Source: DASUBN01 sp035691665 (lineage in GTDB: Bacteria; Pseudomonadota; Gammaproteobacteria; Natronospirales; REEB76). From it: a stretch of 64,000 bases of DNA. Below, piece by piece: positions 18,961 through 28,500 of the stretch. The translations under genes and the position numbers were made by a program. The notes below the pieces were generated by a model. It was not told the DNA's origin, ran no database searches, and saw only the letters and a program-made list of their open reading frames with translations. Every line of letters starts with the position of its first letter. The stretch's first letter is position 1. The stretch is from assembly GCA_035691665.1 (NCBI GenBank), contig DASSIS010000089.1, positions 27,200-91,199 on the forward strand, in the 5' to 3' direction.

Positions 18961-18975
18961 CCGGTACAGTACCGG
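18961..18975. promoter_or_regulatory. 15-bp perfect palindrome in front of the GntR gene
   Basis: CCGGTACAGTACCGG, seven-base arms around a central A, lies 31 bp upstream of the GntR start and 7 bp beyond the stop of the upstream gene. Candidate second operator or internal promoter element for the GntR/ABC genes. It does not resemble the repeats at 19518 and 45721. Confidence 0.45.
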
Positions 18976-18982
18976 GCTTACC

Positions 18983-19462
18983 TTAGCCCCCGGCCCGGCC
19001 AAAGGCCAGGGCGCCGATGAGCTTCAGGACCGCGAAACGGTTCACGCCCTTGCCGAAGAGCGACATGATCTTGGAGGGTTTCACGTTGATCGCACCGAGG
19101 TACATGGTGCCGGGCGCTTGGGCGAGCTTTGCCGCATAGCGCGCGTCCTCGCTGTCATCGGCCGTGACCTGGATCGCGCCGAGATACAGGGCGCCCTGCT
19201 GCTTGGCTTCGCGGGCGGCGAGTCGGGCATCGGGGCTATCGGCGGCGGTCACTTGCACCACGCCGAGGAAGGCCGTGGAGCCGTACTTGGAACGGGCGCG
19301 GTGGCCGGCTCTGCCCTCCACGTCGGCGGCGGTCACCTGGATGGTGCCGAGGTCCAGCACCGGACTCTGATGGGCCCGGGCCGCGTGGGTCGCCAGGCTC
19401 GTGGCGCCGAGCCCGAGGCTCAAGGCGATGGCGAGGCTCAATTTGCGAAAGTTGATGTTCAT
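18983..19462 (-). CDS. Secreted protein of unknown function with four exact 28-residue repeats
   Basis: 159 residues with a signal peptide (LSLAIALSLGLGATSLATHA). The rest is built from four units each carrying LGxIQV or a close variant: DLGTIQVTAAD, FLGVVQVTAAD, YLGAIQVTADD and YLGAINVKPSK. The LG pairs fall at residues 38, 66, 94 and 122, exactly 28 apart, and units 2 and 3 continue with DARLAAREA and DARYAAKLA. A short basic hydrophobic tail follows. This suggests strand-helix repeats. Family not recognised. It is the first gene after the promoter at 19530-19557 and probably heads the GntR/ABC/DUF4097 operon. Confidence 0.8.
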   Translation of the reverse strand: MNINFRKLSLAIALSLGLGATSLATHAARAHQSPVLDLGTIQVTAADVEGRAGHRARSKYGSTAFLGVVQVTAADSPDARLAAREAKQQGALYLGAIQVTADDSEDARYAAKLAQAPGTMYLGAINVKPSKIMSLFGKGVNRFAVLKLIGALAFGRAGG

Positions 19463-19858
19463 GTCCTGGCTCCTTCTCTTTCGTTAGCCGGCTCCTCAGG
19501 GAACCGATTCCGTAGTGGTGTTGTAGCTAACTATAACACTAAAAAATACGATTGCAAGCCCTCAAGCCTGAATTTTGCGCAGTCTCCAATCTCACCTTTC
19601 CAAACAATGGCTTACAAGACTTCTCTGTACTTTGGAGCCTGTCCGCCCATGCTTCCGGCGGCCATATCGCTGGCTACCGCACAACACGCCCATAACACCA
19701 CCCTCTCCATATATTTAGGTGGGCACCTCATACCGCTCCGCACTTGGGAGGGTAAAAAGCCAACCCCCGTGCCGGTGCTAGAATCGCGTCCCCTGCGCGG
19801 ACCCGCCCGGTCTGCGCCCCCTCTCGGATGACCCGCCAACCAACGGAGCTCGACGTCC
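19463..19858. other. Divergent intergenic region between the repeat-protein operon and mdh
   Basis: About 396 bp without a supported gene. Its left half is AT-rich and holds the promoter and operator of the minus-strand operon. The right half must hold the mdh promoter, for which no clear -35/-10 pair was seen; a TAGAAT hexamer at 19779 is a weak -10 candidate. No terminator or repeat found. Confidence 0.5.
19518..19557 (-). promoter_or_regulatory. Promoter with overlapping operator of the repeat-protein/GntR/ABC/DUF4097 operon
   Basis: Read on the minus strand: a -35 box TTGCAA (19557-19552), a 16-nt spacer and a -10 box TATAGT (19535-19530). The -10 box lies inside an inverted repeat with arms GTGTTGTAG and CTATAACAC (plus strand, 19518-19526 and 19531-19539; one mismatched pair). 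The operator would block RNA polymerase directly. The -10 is 68 bp from the ATG at 19462. The same layout and the string AGTGTTATAGT recur at 45704-45750. Confidence 0.65.
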
Positions 19859-20851
19859 ATGGCCACGAAGAAACCCGTCCGCATCGCAGTCACCGGCGCC
19901 GCCGGCCAGATCGGCTATCAACTCATCTTCCGCATCGCCGCGGGCGACATGCTGGGCCCGAAGCAGCCTGTGATCCTGCAGTTGCTGGAGGTCCCGGGTG
20001 CCATGCCGATGCTGAACGGCGTGGTGATGGAGCTGACCGACTGCGCGTTCCCGCTGGTCGCCGGCATCGTGGCCACCGACAGCGCCGAGACTGCCTTCAA
20101 GGACGCGGACTACGCCCTGCTCGTAGGCGCCAGGCCCCGAGGCCCCGGCATGGAGCGCAAGGACCTCTTGCTCGAGAATGCCAAGATCTTCTCCGCCCAG
20201 GGCCAGGCGCTGAACAAGACCGCGAAGAAGAACGTGAAGGTGCTGGTGGTGGGCAATCCGGCCAACACCAACGCGCTCATCGCCTCCTCCAATGCGCCGC
20301 GGATCCCCAAGAAGAACTTCTCGGCCATGATGCGCCTCGACCACAACCGTGCCCTAGGTCAGCTCGCCGCCAAAACCGGCACCCATGTGAACGACATCAA
20401 GCGCATGACCATCTGGGGCAACCACTCCTCCACCCAGTACCCGGACATCAACGCCTGCACCGTGAAGGGCAAGGCGGCGATGAAGCTCGTGGACCAGGCG
20501 TGGGTGACGGGAGAGTTCATCCCCACCGTGCAGCAGCGCGGCGCGGCCATCATCAAGGCACGCGGCGCCTCCTCCGCCGCCTCCGCGGCCTCCGCCGCCA
20601 TCGACCACATGCGCGACTGGGCGCTCGGCACCCCGAAGGGCAGCTGGGTGAGCATGGCGGTGCCGGCCGACGGCAGTTACGGCATCAAGGCCGGCATCAT
20701 GTACGGCTACCCCGTGACCTGCAGCAAGGGTCAGTGGAAGATCGTGAAGGGCCTGAAGGTCGATGCCTTCTCCCAGGAGCGCATGCGTGCCACCGAGGCG
20801 GAGCTGCGGGAGGAACGTGACGGGGTGAAGGATCTCCTGCCCGGGGGCTGA
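19859..20851 (+). CDS. mdh: NAD-dependent malate dehydrogenase
   Basis: 330 residues. Converts malate to oxaloacetate in the TCA cycle. The NAD-binding start is VRIAVTGAAGQIGYQLIFRIA; the substrate arginines occur in GARPRGPGMERKDLL; the catalytic pair is the aspartate in RLDHNRA and the histidine in IWGNHSSTQYPD. This is the MDH2-type (cytosolic-like) class found in many proteobacteria and not the E. coli Mdh class. A CGGAG ribosome site is 10 nt upstream of the ATG. The GC-rich hairpin at 20874-20895 follows. Confidence 0.97.
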   Translation: MATKKPVRIAVTGAAGQIGYQLIFRIAAGDMLGPKQPVILQLLEVPGAMPMLNGVVMELTDCAFPLVAGIVATDSAETAFKDADYALLVGARPRGPGMERKDLLLENAKIFSAQGQALNKTAKKNVKVLVVGNPANTNALIASSNAPRIPKKNFSAMMRLDHNRALGQLAAKTGTHVNDIKRMTIWGNHSSTQYPDINACTVKGKAAMKLVDQAWVTGEFIPTVQQRGAAIIKARGASSAASAASAAIDHMRDWALGTPKGSWVSMAVPADGSYGIKAGIMYGYPVTCSKGQWKIVKGLKVDAFSQERMRATEAELREERDGVKDLLPGG

Positions 20852-20873
20852 CCCGGACCAAGGCCGGTACAGC

Positions 20874-20895
20874 CAGGGGGCCTCACGGCCCCCTG
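20874..20895 (+). terminator. Hairpin between mdh and the thioesterase gene
   Basis: A perfect 9-bp stem (CAGGGGGCC with GGCCCCCTG) and a TCAC loop, 22 bp after the mdh stop. No T-run follows, so termination may be partial or the hairpin may protect the mdh mRNA end. Confidence 0.45.
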
Positions 20896-20921
20896 CTCAT
20901 CTATATAGGTAGAGGAGCGAC

Positions 20922-21353
20922 ATGGGACGCGTCGAGATCACGCTGCCGGAACGCTTCCCCTACACCGTGGAACTCGCGGTGCGGGTAGCGGACCTCAACT
21001 ACGGCAACCACCTCGGCAACGACGCGGTGCTAGGCCTGCTGCACGAGGCCCGACGCGGCTATCTGCTGTCGCTCGGCACCGACGAGATCGGTGCCGACCA
21101 GGTGGGATTCGTGGTGGCGGACGCCGCCGTCATCTACCGTGCCCAGGCTTTCTATGGCGACCGCTTGCGCATCGAGGTGGCGGCCGGCGACTTCTCGAGC
21201 CGCAGCTGCGCCTTCTACTTCCGCGTGAGCAACGCAACCGACGGGCGGGTGGTGGCCGAGGCGCGCACCGGCATGGTGTGCTTTGACTTCAAGGTGCAGA
21301 AAGCGGTGACCATCCCCGCCGGCCTGCGCGCTCGCTTGCAGGCAGGAGTATAG
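20922..21353 (+). CDS. Acyl-CoA thioesterase, 4HBT hotdog family
   Basis: 143 residues with the hotdog pattern of 4-hydroxybenzoyl-CoA thioesterase-like proteins: RVADLNYGNHLGNDAVLGLLHEARRGYL, where family members have D-x-x-G-H-V-N-N, then VIYRAQAFYGDRLRIEV and GRVVAEARTGMVCFDF. The asparagine of LNYGNHL stands where many members have the catalytic aspartate. It probably hydrolyses acyl-CoA esters in the cytoplasm. It starts after a GAGGAG ribosome site and lies 55 bp upstream of fadE in the same direction, which fits a role in fatty-acid turnover. Confidence 0.82.
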   Translation: MGRVEITLPERFPYTVELAVRVADLNYGNHLGNDAVLGLLHEARRGYLLSLGTDEIGADQVGFVVADAAVIYRAQAFYGDRLRIEVAAGDFSSRSCAFYFRVSNATDGRVVAEARTGMVCFDFKVQKAVTIPAGLRARLQAGV

Positions 21354-21408
21354 TTTTCCAGAGGCGCAGGGTGTCACGGCGCCCCAACCAACATTGGACG
21401 GATATCCC

Positions 21409-23865
21409 ATGCTGAGCGCACTCCTCTGGCTCCTCGTGTTCGTCGCCGGCAGCCTGGCGCTGGCCTATAACCGCGTGCCGCTGCTGCTCACTAGCCTCGC
21501 CTATCTCGCGTTCTTGCTCGTCTACAGCATCGCGCACACCGGCCCCTACTGGCTGCAGCTGGTCTTCTGGGTGGCGTTCTTCGCGCTCGCCATCCCGGTC
21601 AACGTGCTCGCGATCCGTCGCCACTACATCTCGCGGCCGCTGCTCAACATGTTCCGCCAGATCATGCCGGAGATGTCCGAGACCGAGGCTGCGGCCCTCG
21701 AGGCCGGCACCGTGTGGTGGGACGGCGAACTCTTCAGCGGCCGCCCCAACTGGCAACGGCTACTCAACACACCGGCACCCGCCATCAGCACCGAGGAGCA
21801 GGCCTTCCTCGACCGTGAGGTGGAAGAGCTCTGCGCCATGATCGATGAGTGGAAGGTCACCCACGAGTGGTGCGACCTGCCACCCGAAGCCTGGGACTAC
21901 CTGAAGAAGAAAGGCTTCTTCGCCATGATCATCCCGAAGCGCTACGGCGGCCGGGAGTTCTCAGCGCTGGCGAACTCCGAGGTGCTCGCCAAGATCGCCA
22001 CCCGCAGTCCCACCTGCGCCTCCATCGTGGCGGTGCCGAACTCCCTGGGACCGGCGGAGCTCCTGCTGCGTTACGGCACCGAGGAGCAGAAGAACCACTA
22101 CCTGCCACGGCTCGCCTCCGGCGAGGACGTGCCCTGCTTCGCGCTCACCGGCCCCACCGCGGGCTCCGACGCCGCCTCCATCCCCGACACCGGCGTGGTG
22201 TGCAAGGGCATGTGGGAGGGTAAGGAAGTCCTCGGCATGCGCCTGAACTGGAACAAGCGCTACATCACGCTCGCGCCGGTAGCTACTGTGCTGGGTCTCG
22301 CCTTCCGGCTCACGGATCCCGACCATCTCATGGGCCAGGTGGATGACTACGGCATCACCTGCGCGCTCATCCCACCGCACCTGCCCGGCGTCAGCATCGG
22401 CCGGCGCCACTTCCCGCTCAATCTACCCTTCCAGAACGGCCCGACCCACGGCAAGGACGTGTTCGTGCCGCTCGACTTCATCATCGGCGGCCCCAAGATG
22501 GCCGGCCACGGCTGGCGCATGCTCATGGAGTGCCTGGGTGCGGGCCGCGCTATCTCCCTGCCTTCCAACACCTGTGGCGGCTCCCGCCTTGGCGTCTATA
22601 CCAGCGGCGCCTACGCGCGCGTGCGCAAGCAGTTCCGCCTGCCCATCGCCCGCTTCGACGGCATTGACGAAGTGTTGGGCCGCATGGGCGGCACCCTCTA
22701 CGCCATGGAGGCGGTGCGCACCATGACCGCCGGCGCCATCGACCAGGGCGAGGCCCCCTCGGTGTGTGCCGCTATCTCCAAGTGTCACGTCACCGAGATG
22801 GCGCGTCACGTGGGCAACGACGCCATGGACATCCACGGCGGCAAGGGCATCCAGCTCGGACCGCGCAACTACCTCGGGCGCGGCTACCAGTCCATCCCCA
22901 TCGCCATCACCGTCGAGGGTGCGAACATCCTCACCCGCAACCTGATGATCTACGGCCAGGGTGCCATCCGCTGCCATCCCTTCGTGCTGAAGGAGATGCG
23001 CGCCGCCGCCTCCGAGGACCACGCAGCCGCGGTGATAGAGTTCGATCAGGCGCTGTTCGGTCATATCGGGCTCGCCATCAGCAATGCTGCACGCTCGCTT
23101 TGGCTCGCGCTTACCAACGCCAAATTTACCCGCGTGCCGGTGGTGACCCCGACCGAGCGCTACTACCAGCACATCAACCGCTACAGCGCGTCCTTCGTAC
23201 TGGCCTCCGACGCTGCCATGCTAACACTCGGTGGAGCGCTCAAGAAGAAGGAGAAGCTCTCGGCGCGCCTCGGCGACATGCTGAGCTATATGTACATCGC
23301 TTCGGCGACCCTGAAGCGCTTCGAGGACCAGAACCGGCCGGCCGAGGATCTGCCGCTGGTGGAATGGGCCTGCCGCGATGCCCTCTACCGCCTGCAGGAG
23401 CAGATGCACGGCTTCCTGCGCAACTTTCCCAACAAACCGGTGGCGGCGGTGCTGCGCTTCCTCATCTTCCCGCGCGGCCGCATGTACTCCGCGCCTGACG
23501 ACAGACTCGGTCACGCTGTGGCGGAGAGCATCTCCGTCCCGGGCGGTGCCCGCACCCGTCTCACCCGGAACACCTATGTGAGCGACAAACATTCGCCCGT
23601 GGGCATGTTCACCGAGGCGCTGGAACTCGCAGTCCAGCTCGAGCCCGTGGAGCGCCGCATCCGCGAGGCCGAGAAAGCCGGCCGCATCCGGGAGGGCGCC
23701 GGTGCCTCGACGGTGCTGGCGGCGGAGGAAGCCAAGATAATCACGGCACAGGAAGCACGCGAGCTGCTGCGGCTGGAGGAGCTCACCGCCGAGATCGTGG
23801 CAGTGGACGACTTCGACCCGAGCGAACTCGGCACCCATCCGTTCGCGAAACCGCTCCCGGCATGA
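21409..23865 (+). CDS. fadE: Acyl-CoA dehydrogenase FadE
   Basis: 818 residues, matching the long FadE type and not the ~380-residue short acyl-CoA dehydrogenases. Two membrane segments at the N-terminus (MLSALLWLLVFVAGSLALAY and a second near 30-65) precede the dehydrogenase core: WDYLKKKGFFAMIIPKRYGG, FALTGPTAGSDAASIPDTG, GGKGIQLGPRNYLGRGYQ, and the extended C-terminal region. It catalyses the first, FAD-dependent step of beta-oxidation at the inner membrane. The ATG at 21409 is used; a TTG five codons earlier is less likely. The stop overlaps the next gene's start (ATGA at 23862). Confidence 0.95.
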   Translation: MLSALLWLLVFVAGSLALAYNRVPLLLTSLAYLAFLLVYSIAHTGPYWLQLVFWVAFFALAIPVNVLAIRRHYISRPLLNMFRQIMPEMSETEAAALEAGTVWWDGELFSGRPNWQRLLNTPAPAISTEEQAFLDREVEELCAMIDEWKVTHEWCDLPPEAWDYLKKKGFFAMIIPKRYGGREFSALANSEVLAKIATRSPTCASIVAVPNSLGPAELLLRYGTEEQKNHYLPRLASGEDVPCFALTGPTAGSDAASIPDTGVVCKGMWEGKEVLGMRLNWNKRYITLAPVATVLGLAFRLTDPDHLMGQVDDYGITCALIPPHLPGVSIGRRHFPLNLPFQNGPTHGKDVFVPLDFIIGGPKMAGHGWRMLMECLGAGRAISLPSNTCGGSRLGVYTSGAYARVRKQFRLPIARFDGIDEVLGRMGGTLYAMEAVRTMTAGAIDQGEAPSVCAAISKCHVTEMARHVGNDAMDIHGGKGIQLGPRNYLGRGYQSIPIAITVEGANILTRNLMIYGQGAIRCHPFVLKEMRAAASEDHAAAVIEFDQALFGHIGLAISNAARSLWLALTNAKFTRVPVVTPTERYYQHINRYSASFVLASDAAMLTLGGALKKKEKLSARLGDMLSYMYIASATLKRFEDQNRPAEDLPLVEWACRDALYRLQEQMHGFLRNFPNKPVAAVLRFLIFPRGRMYSAPDDRLGHAVAESISVPGGARTRLTRNTYVSDKHSPVGMFTEALELAVQLEPVERRIREAEKAGRIREGAGASTVLAAEEAKIITAQEARELLRLEELTAEIVAVDDFDPSELGTHPFAKPLPA

Positions 23866-25325
23866 AGAAGCCGCTGGTCTACGAGGTCACGCTGGACATC
23901 GGCGCGGAGCTCGCGCCTGAGTTCGACGTCTGGCTCGCCGACCATGTGCACGCCATGCTGGCGCTGCCGGGATTCACCGACGCCCGTATCCTGAGCCCGG
24001 AAAACCTAGACACCGCACCCGGCTCGCCGACCACGGCGCGCCGGGTGGTGCAGTACACCCTCGCCGGCCGCGCCGAGCTCGACCGTTACCTCGCCGAACA
24101 TGCCTCGCGCATGCGCGCCGAGGGGGTCAAGCGCTTCGGCGAGAAGCTCAAGAGCAGCCGCCGCGTGCTGGACGTGGACCAGTCCCTGGCGGGGGTGCCG
24201 GCGCTGCCGGGCCTGGTGCTGATGCCCGAGACCGATCGTTGCCGTAATTGCGGCACACCGCTCAACGGCAAGTTCTGCGCCGAGTGCGGCCAACGCAACC
24301 ATAGCGCAGTCTCGACCCTGAGGGAGATAACCGAGGACTTCGCCGGCACCCATTTCGGCTTCGACACCCGGTTCATCCACAGTATAGTGCCGCTCTTGTT
24401 CCGACCCGGTTTCCTGACCCGTGAGTACTGCATCGGGCGCCAGGAGCGCTACATCAAGCCGTTCCGGCTCTACCTGTTCAGCAGCGTGGTTTTCTTCTTC
24501 CTGGCCGCCTTCATGTGGTCGACGCCCCTCAGTTCCGGCAAGACCCAGAACCTGAGCCCCCAGGCCAAGGCGGAGATCAGTGTGGCGGACCGGGAGGCGA
24601 CACGGGCGCAGCTCAACAAGGCCCTGGAGGAGATCAAGGCGAAGCCGGGAGAGGACGAGGCGGAGAAACACTTCGCCGAGGCCATCGTCATGGACCAGTT
24701 GGCCAAGCTGGACCAAGCGGCGGCGCCGGCGAGCAAGTCAGGGGCCGCAGCGGTGGCGACGGCCGCAGCACCCGCCGCCGCGAGCAAGCGCCACACCACG
24801 GCTTCCTACAACTACAACGGCGGTGACATCGATATCGACCTGCCCTCGGACTATAAGCCCAAGGACGCGACCGAAAGCAGTTTCATCGACAAGCTCTCCA
24901 AGATCAAAGACAACCAGGACCAGTTCAAGCATCAGCTCTACCAGAACTTGCCGAAGATGATGCTGCTGTTCATGCCGCTCATCGCCATGTTCCTGAAGCT
25001 GCTCTACATCGGCTCCAGACGCCTCTTCACCGAGCACTTCGTATTCACCCTGCATTACCACGCCTTCGTGTTCGTGGTGATGCTGGTGGTGATGCTCATC
25101 GGCTTCGGCGCTCGGCACATCATCTGGCTCGAACCCCTGAAGCGCGAGGCCGGCACCGTGGCGGGTTGGTACGTAGCCATCTACCTGTTCCTGGCGCTGC
25201 GCTTCTTCTACCGGCAGTCCTGGTTCATGACGGGCTTGAAGTTCTTCATGCTTTTCATCAGCTACTGCATGGCGGCAGGTATCACCTTCGCGGCGGCGGT
25301 GGCCCTCACCGCGGCGGAGATCTAA
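23862..25325 (+). CDS. DUF4286-DUF3667 fusion membrane protein
   Basis: 487 residues in two parts. Residues 1-105 (VYEVTLDIGAELAPEFDVWL to RRVLDVDQ) match the small DUF4286 family, normally a stand-alone protein of about 100 residues. Residues ~125-485 match DUF3667: a CxxCG...CxxCGQ zinc-ribbon (CRNCGTPLNGKFCAECGQ), then RPGFLTREYCIGRQERYIKPFRLYLF, and about five membrane helices broken by an Ala/Lys-rich polar segment (about 225-345). Both families lack a known function. The gene is coupled to fadE by a 4-bp overlap. No frameshift or stop separates the two parts. Confidence 0.85.
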   Translation: MKKPLVYEVTLDIGAELAPEFDVWLADHVHAMLALPGFTDARILSPENLDTAPGSPTTARRVVQYTLAGRAELDRYLAEHASRMRAEGVKRFGEKLKSSRRVLDVDQSLAGVPALPGLVLMPETDRCRNCGTPLNGKFCAECGQRNHSAVSTLREITEDFAGTHFGFDTRFIHSIVPLLFRPGFLTREYCIGRQERYIKPFRLYLFSSVVFFFLAAFMWSTPLSSGKTQNLSPQAKAEISVADREATRAQLNKALEEIKAKPGEDEAEKHFAEAIVMDQLAKLDQAAAPASKSGAAAVATAAAPAAASKRHTTASYNYNGGDIDIDLPSDYKPKDATESSFIDKLSKIKDNQDQFKHQLYQNLPKMMLLFMPLIAMFLKLLYIGSRRLFTEHFVFTLHYHAFVFVVMLVVMLIGFGARHIIWLEPLKREAGTVAGWYVAIYLFLALRFFYRQSWFMTGLKFFMLFISYCMAAGITFAAAVALTAAEI

Positions 25326-25572
25326 ACCCGGCTAGGCCATCAGCCCTTCGCGCCCTGCGTTCCTCTGAGAACCCCCTGATCGTCAGATTATTTCGAATAT
25401 CTTGGTCTAACCCTTTATATGTGAAGGGATTTACAAAAGCTTTGGACTATCCATTGAAGGATATATAGGCAGGGCCGGGTATTTGGCCTAAATTTACTTA
25501 ATGCAGGACGCCTGCCGTCCGGTTTCCGGGCGACTCCGGCTGGGATGGCCGACAAGGGGCAGGTGACGCGGC
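25326..25572. other. AT-rich intergenic region before the PAS-GGDEF-EAL gene
   Basis: About 247 bp, notably AT-rich from about 25375 to 25500 for this genome, which fits a promoter region for the gene at 25573. No clear hexamer pair, repeat or gene was identified. Confidence 0.4.
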
Positions 25573-28500
25573 GTGAAACTCGCCAGCGCCTTCAATCATT
25601 CGCCGAACCTGGTGACGCTCACGCGCCTGGCCGATGACCTCTATGTGGACGTCAACGACGCCTTCGAGCGGGTGCTTGGCTACTCTCGTTCCTCCATCAT
25701 CGGCCAGAACCCGGTAGCCCTCGGGGTCTGGGACGGCCCCCGTCGCGAACGCTTCCTCAACGCCCTGCGCAAGTACCACAGCATCGCCAACCAGCCCGCG
25801 AGCTATCGCCGCCGCGACGGCGGTGAATACCAGGGGCTGCTGAACGCCGAGGTGGTCTCCTTCGAGGGCGAGGACTATGTCCTCTGCATCGTGCAGGACC
25901 TGGTACCCGCCGATCCCGTCACCGAGACCAGCCGCAAGAGCGCCCTCGATCACGCAACGGAAGCCGTGTACGTGACCAGTCCCGAAGGGCGCTTCCTGGA
26001 GGCCAACCCGGTGCTGGCACGGCTGCTCGGCTATGCCTCTCCGGAGGAACTGCTCCGGGAGGTGCAGGACATCGGCGTCCAGGTCTATGCCGACCCGGAC
26101 ATGCGTGTGGACCTGCTCGCGGCCCTGGAGCGAGACGGCCAGGTGGAGAACCGCGAGGCCCAGCTGCGGCGCCGCGACGGCAGCCTCATCTGGATCTCCG
26201 AGAACGCCCAGGCGGTGCGCGACGCCACCGGCAAGCTGCAGCGCATCGCCGGCAGCTTCGTGGACGTGAGCGCCCGCAAGGAAGTGGAGGCGGCGCTGCA
26301 GCTCTCCGAGCAGAAGTACCGCACCCTCGTAGACCACAGCCAGGACGGCGTGTTCATCACCCAGGAGGGCATCTACACCTACGTCAACCAGGCCTACGCC
26401 GACATGCTGGGTTACGACGTGATGGAGATGACGGGCAGCCCCTACGCGGACTTCATCGCCCCTGAGGACCGGCGCTTCCTCGAGGAACTGTGGAAGAAGC
26501 GTCGTGCCGGCCAATGGGAGCAGAACGCCTACGAGGTGCAGCTCCTCAAGAAAGACGGCCGTACCCGGGTGCTGGCCTCGGTGCGTTCCGGTCCCATCAT
26601 GCTTGGCGGTCGCCTCGCCAGCACCGGCACCATCCGTGACATCACCGAGGAGCGCCGCACTCAGCAGGCGCTGCTCGCCGCCGAGCAGAAATACCGCGCC
26701 ATCTTCGAGAACGCGGTGGTGGGCATGTACCAGAGCACGCCCACCGGCCAGTACCTCAAGGCCAACAACGCCCTCGCCCGGATCTTCGGCTTCGACACCC
26801 CCGAAGAGATGTTCGGGAACATCAAGAACATCAGCGAGCTGTACCGCAGCCCCGACGAACGCAGCACCGTCAACACCGAACTGGAACGGGTGGGCCTGGT
26901 CACGGGCAGGGAGGTTGAGATGCGCCGGCGCGACGGCCAGAGCATCTGGATCTCCCTGAGCGCACGCGTGGTGCGCGACGCAGAGGGTGCGGTCGCCTAC
27001 TACGAGGGGTCGCTGCACGACATCACCGCCCGCAAGCGCGTGGAGGCCGCGCTGCAGAGCTCGGAACAACGCTACCGTATGCTGGTGGATCACAGTCAGG
27101 TCGGCGTGTTCATTAACGAGAACGGCCGCTACAGCTACGTGAACCACGCCTTCGCGACCATGCTGGGCTATACCGAGGCCGAGCTAACCGGCATGAGCTA
27201 CCGCGACATATTCCCACCCGACGAGCTGGCCGCCGCCGACAGCCGGTTCCTGCGGCGCCAGCGCGGCGAGGACGTGCCCAACAACTACGAGTCCACGCTG
27301 CTCTGCAAAGACAAGAAGACGCGCCTCAACGTCACCCATAGCATCGGCACCATCGACGTAGACGACCACCGCTTCATGATCGGCACGGTGCGCGATATCA
27401 CCGACCAGAAGCGCATCGAGGAGCAACTGCGCCACAACGCGACCCACGACCCGCTCACGGGCCTGCCGAACCGTACCCTGTTCATCGAGCGCCTAGCCAA
27501 GGCCATGGAGCGCAGCCAGCCCCAGGGCTCGCCGGGCTACGCGGTGCTGTTCATCGACCTCGACAGCTTCAACGTGGTGAACGACAGCCTGGGGCACGCC
27601 GCCGGCGACGAGTTGCTGGTGCAGGTGGCGCAACGCCTCAAGCAGTGCCTCGGCCCCTGGGACACCCTCGCCCGCCACGGCGGCGACGAGTTCACGGTGC
27701 TGGTGGGCCAGACCCTCGAGCTCGACGACGCAGTGGAGGTGGCCGAGCGCATGCTGGCAGAGCTCATGCGCCCGGTGAAGCTCGGCGACAACGAGATCTA
27801 CACCAACGCCAGCATCGGCATCGCCCCCGGCAACCCGGACTACACCTCCACCGAGGAACTGCTGCGAGACGCAGACACGGCCATGTACCGTGCCAAAGCC
27901 GCCGGCAAGGCGGGCTATGTGGTCTTCGACCAGGAGATGTACGCGAAGGCACGCGCCCGACTGCGCGTAGAGACGGAACTGCGCCAGGCGCTGGAAAACC
28001 GCGAGATGCGGGTCCACTACCAACCCATCGTCACCCTGCAGACCGGCCAGTTGCTGGGCTTCGAGGCGCTGCTGCGCTGGCAACATCCGGTGCGCGGGCT
28101 GCTGGGCCCCGACGAGTTCCTGAAGGTGGCGGAGGAGACGGGCCTCATCCTGCCCATCGGCTGGTGGCTGCTACGTGAAGCCTGTCGCCAGACCCGGACC
28201 TGGCGCGACCGGCACCCGGAAGCGCGGGACCTGACCATGGCGGTGAACCTGGCCCACAAGCAGTTCATGTATACCGGGCTGCCGCAGCAGGTGTCGGCGG
28301 CGCTGCAGGAGACGGGGCTGCCCGCCGACGGCCTGCATCTCGAGATCACCGAGACCGTGTTCCTGGAGAACCCCAAGGCCGCCGAGAGCACCCTGCGCCG
28401 GCTGCGCTCGCTGGGGATCGCGCTGCACCTGGACGACTTCGGCACGGGCTACTCGTCCTTGAGCTACCTCTCGGCGCTGCCCCTGGACACCCTCAAGATC

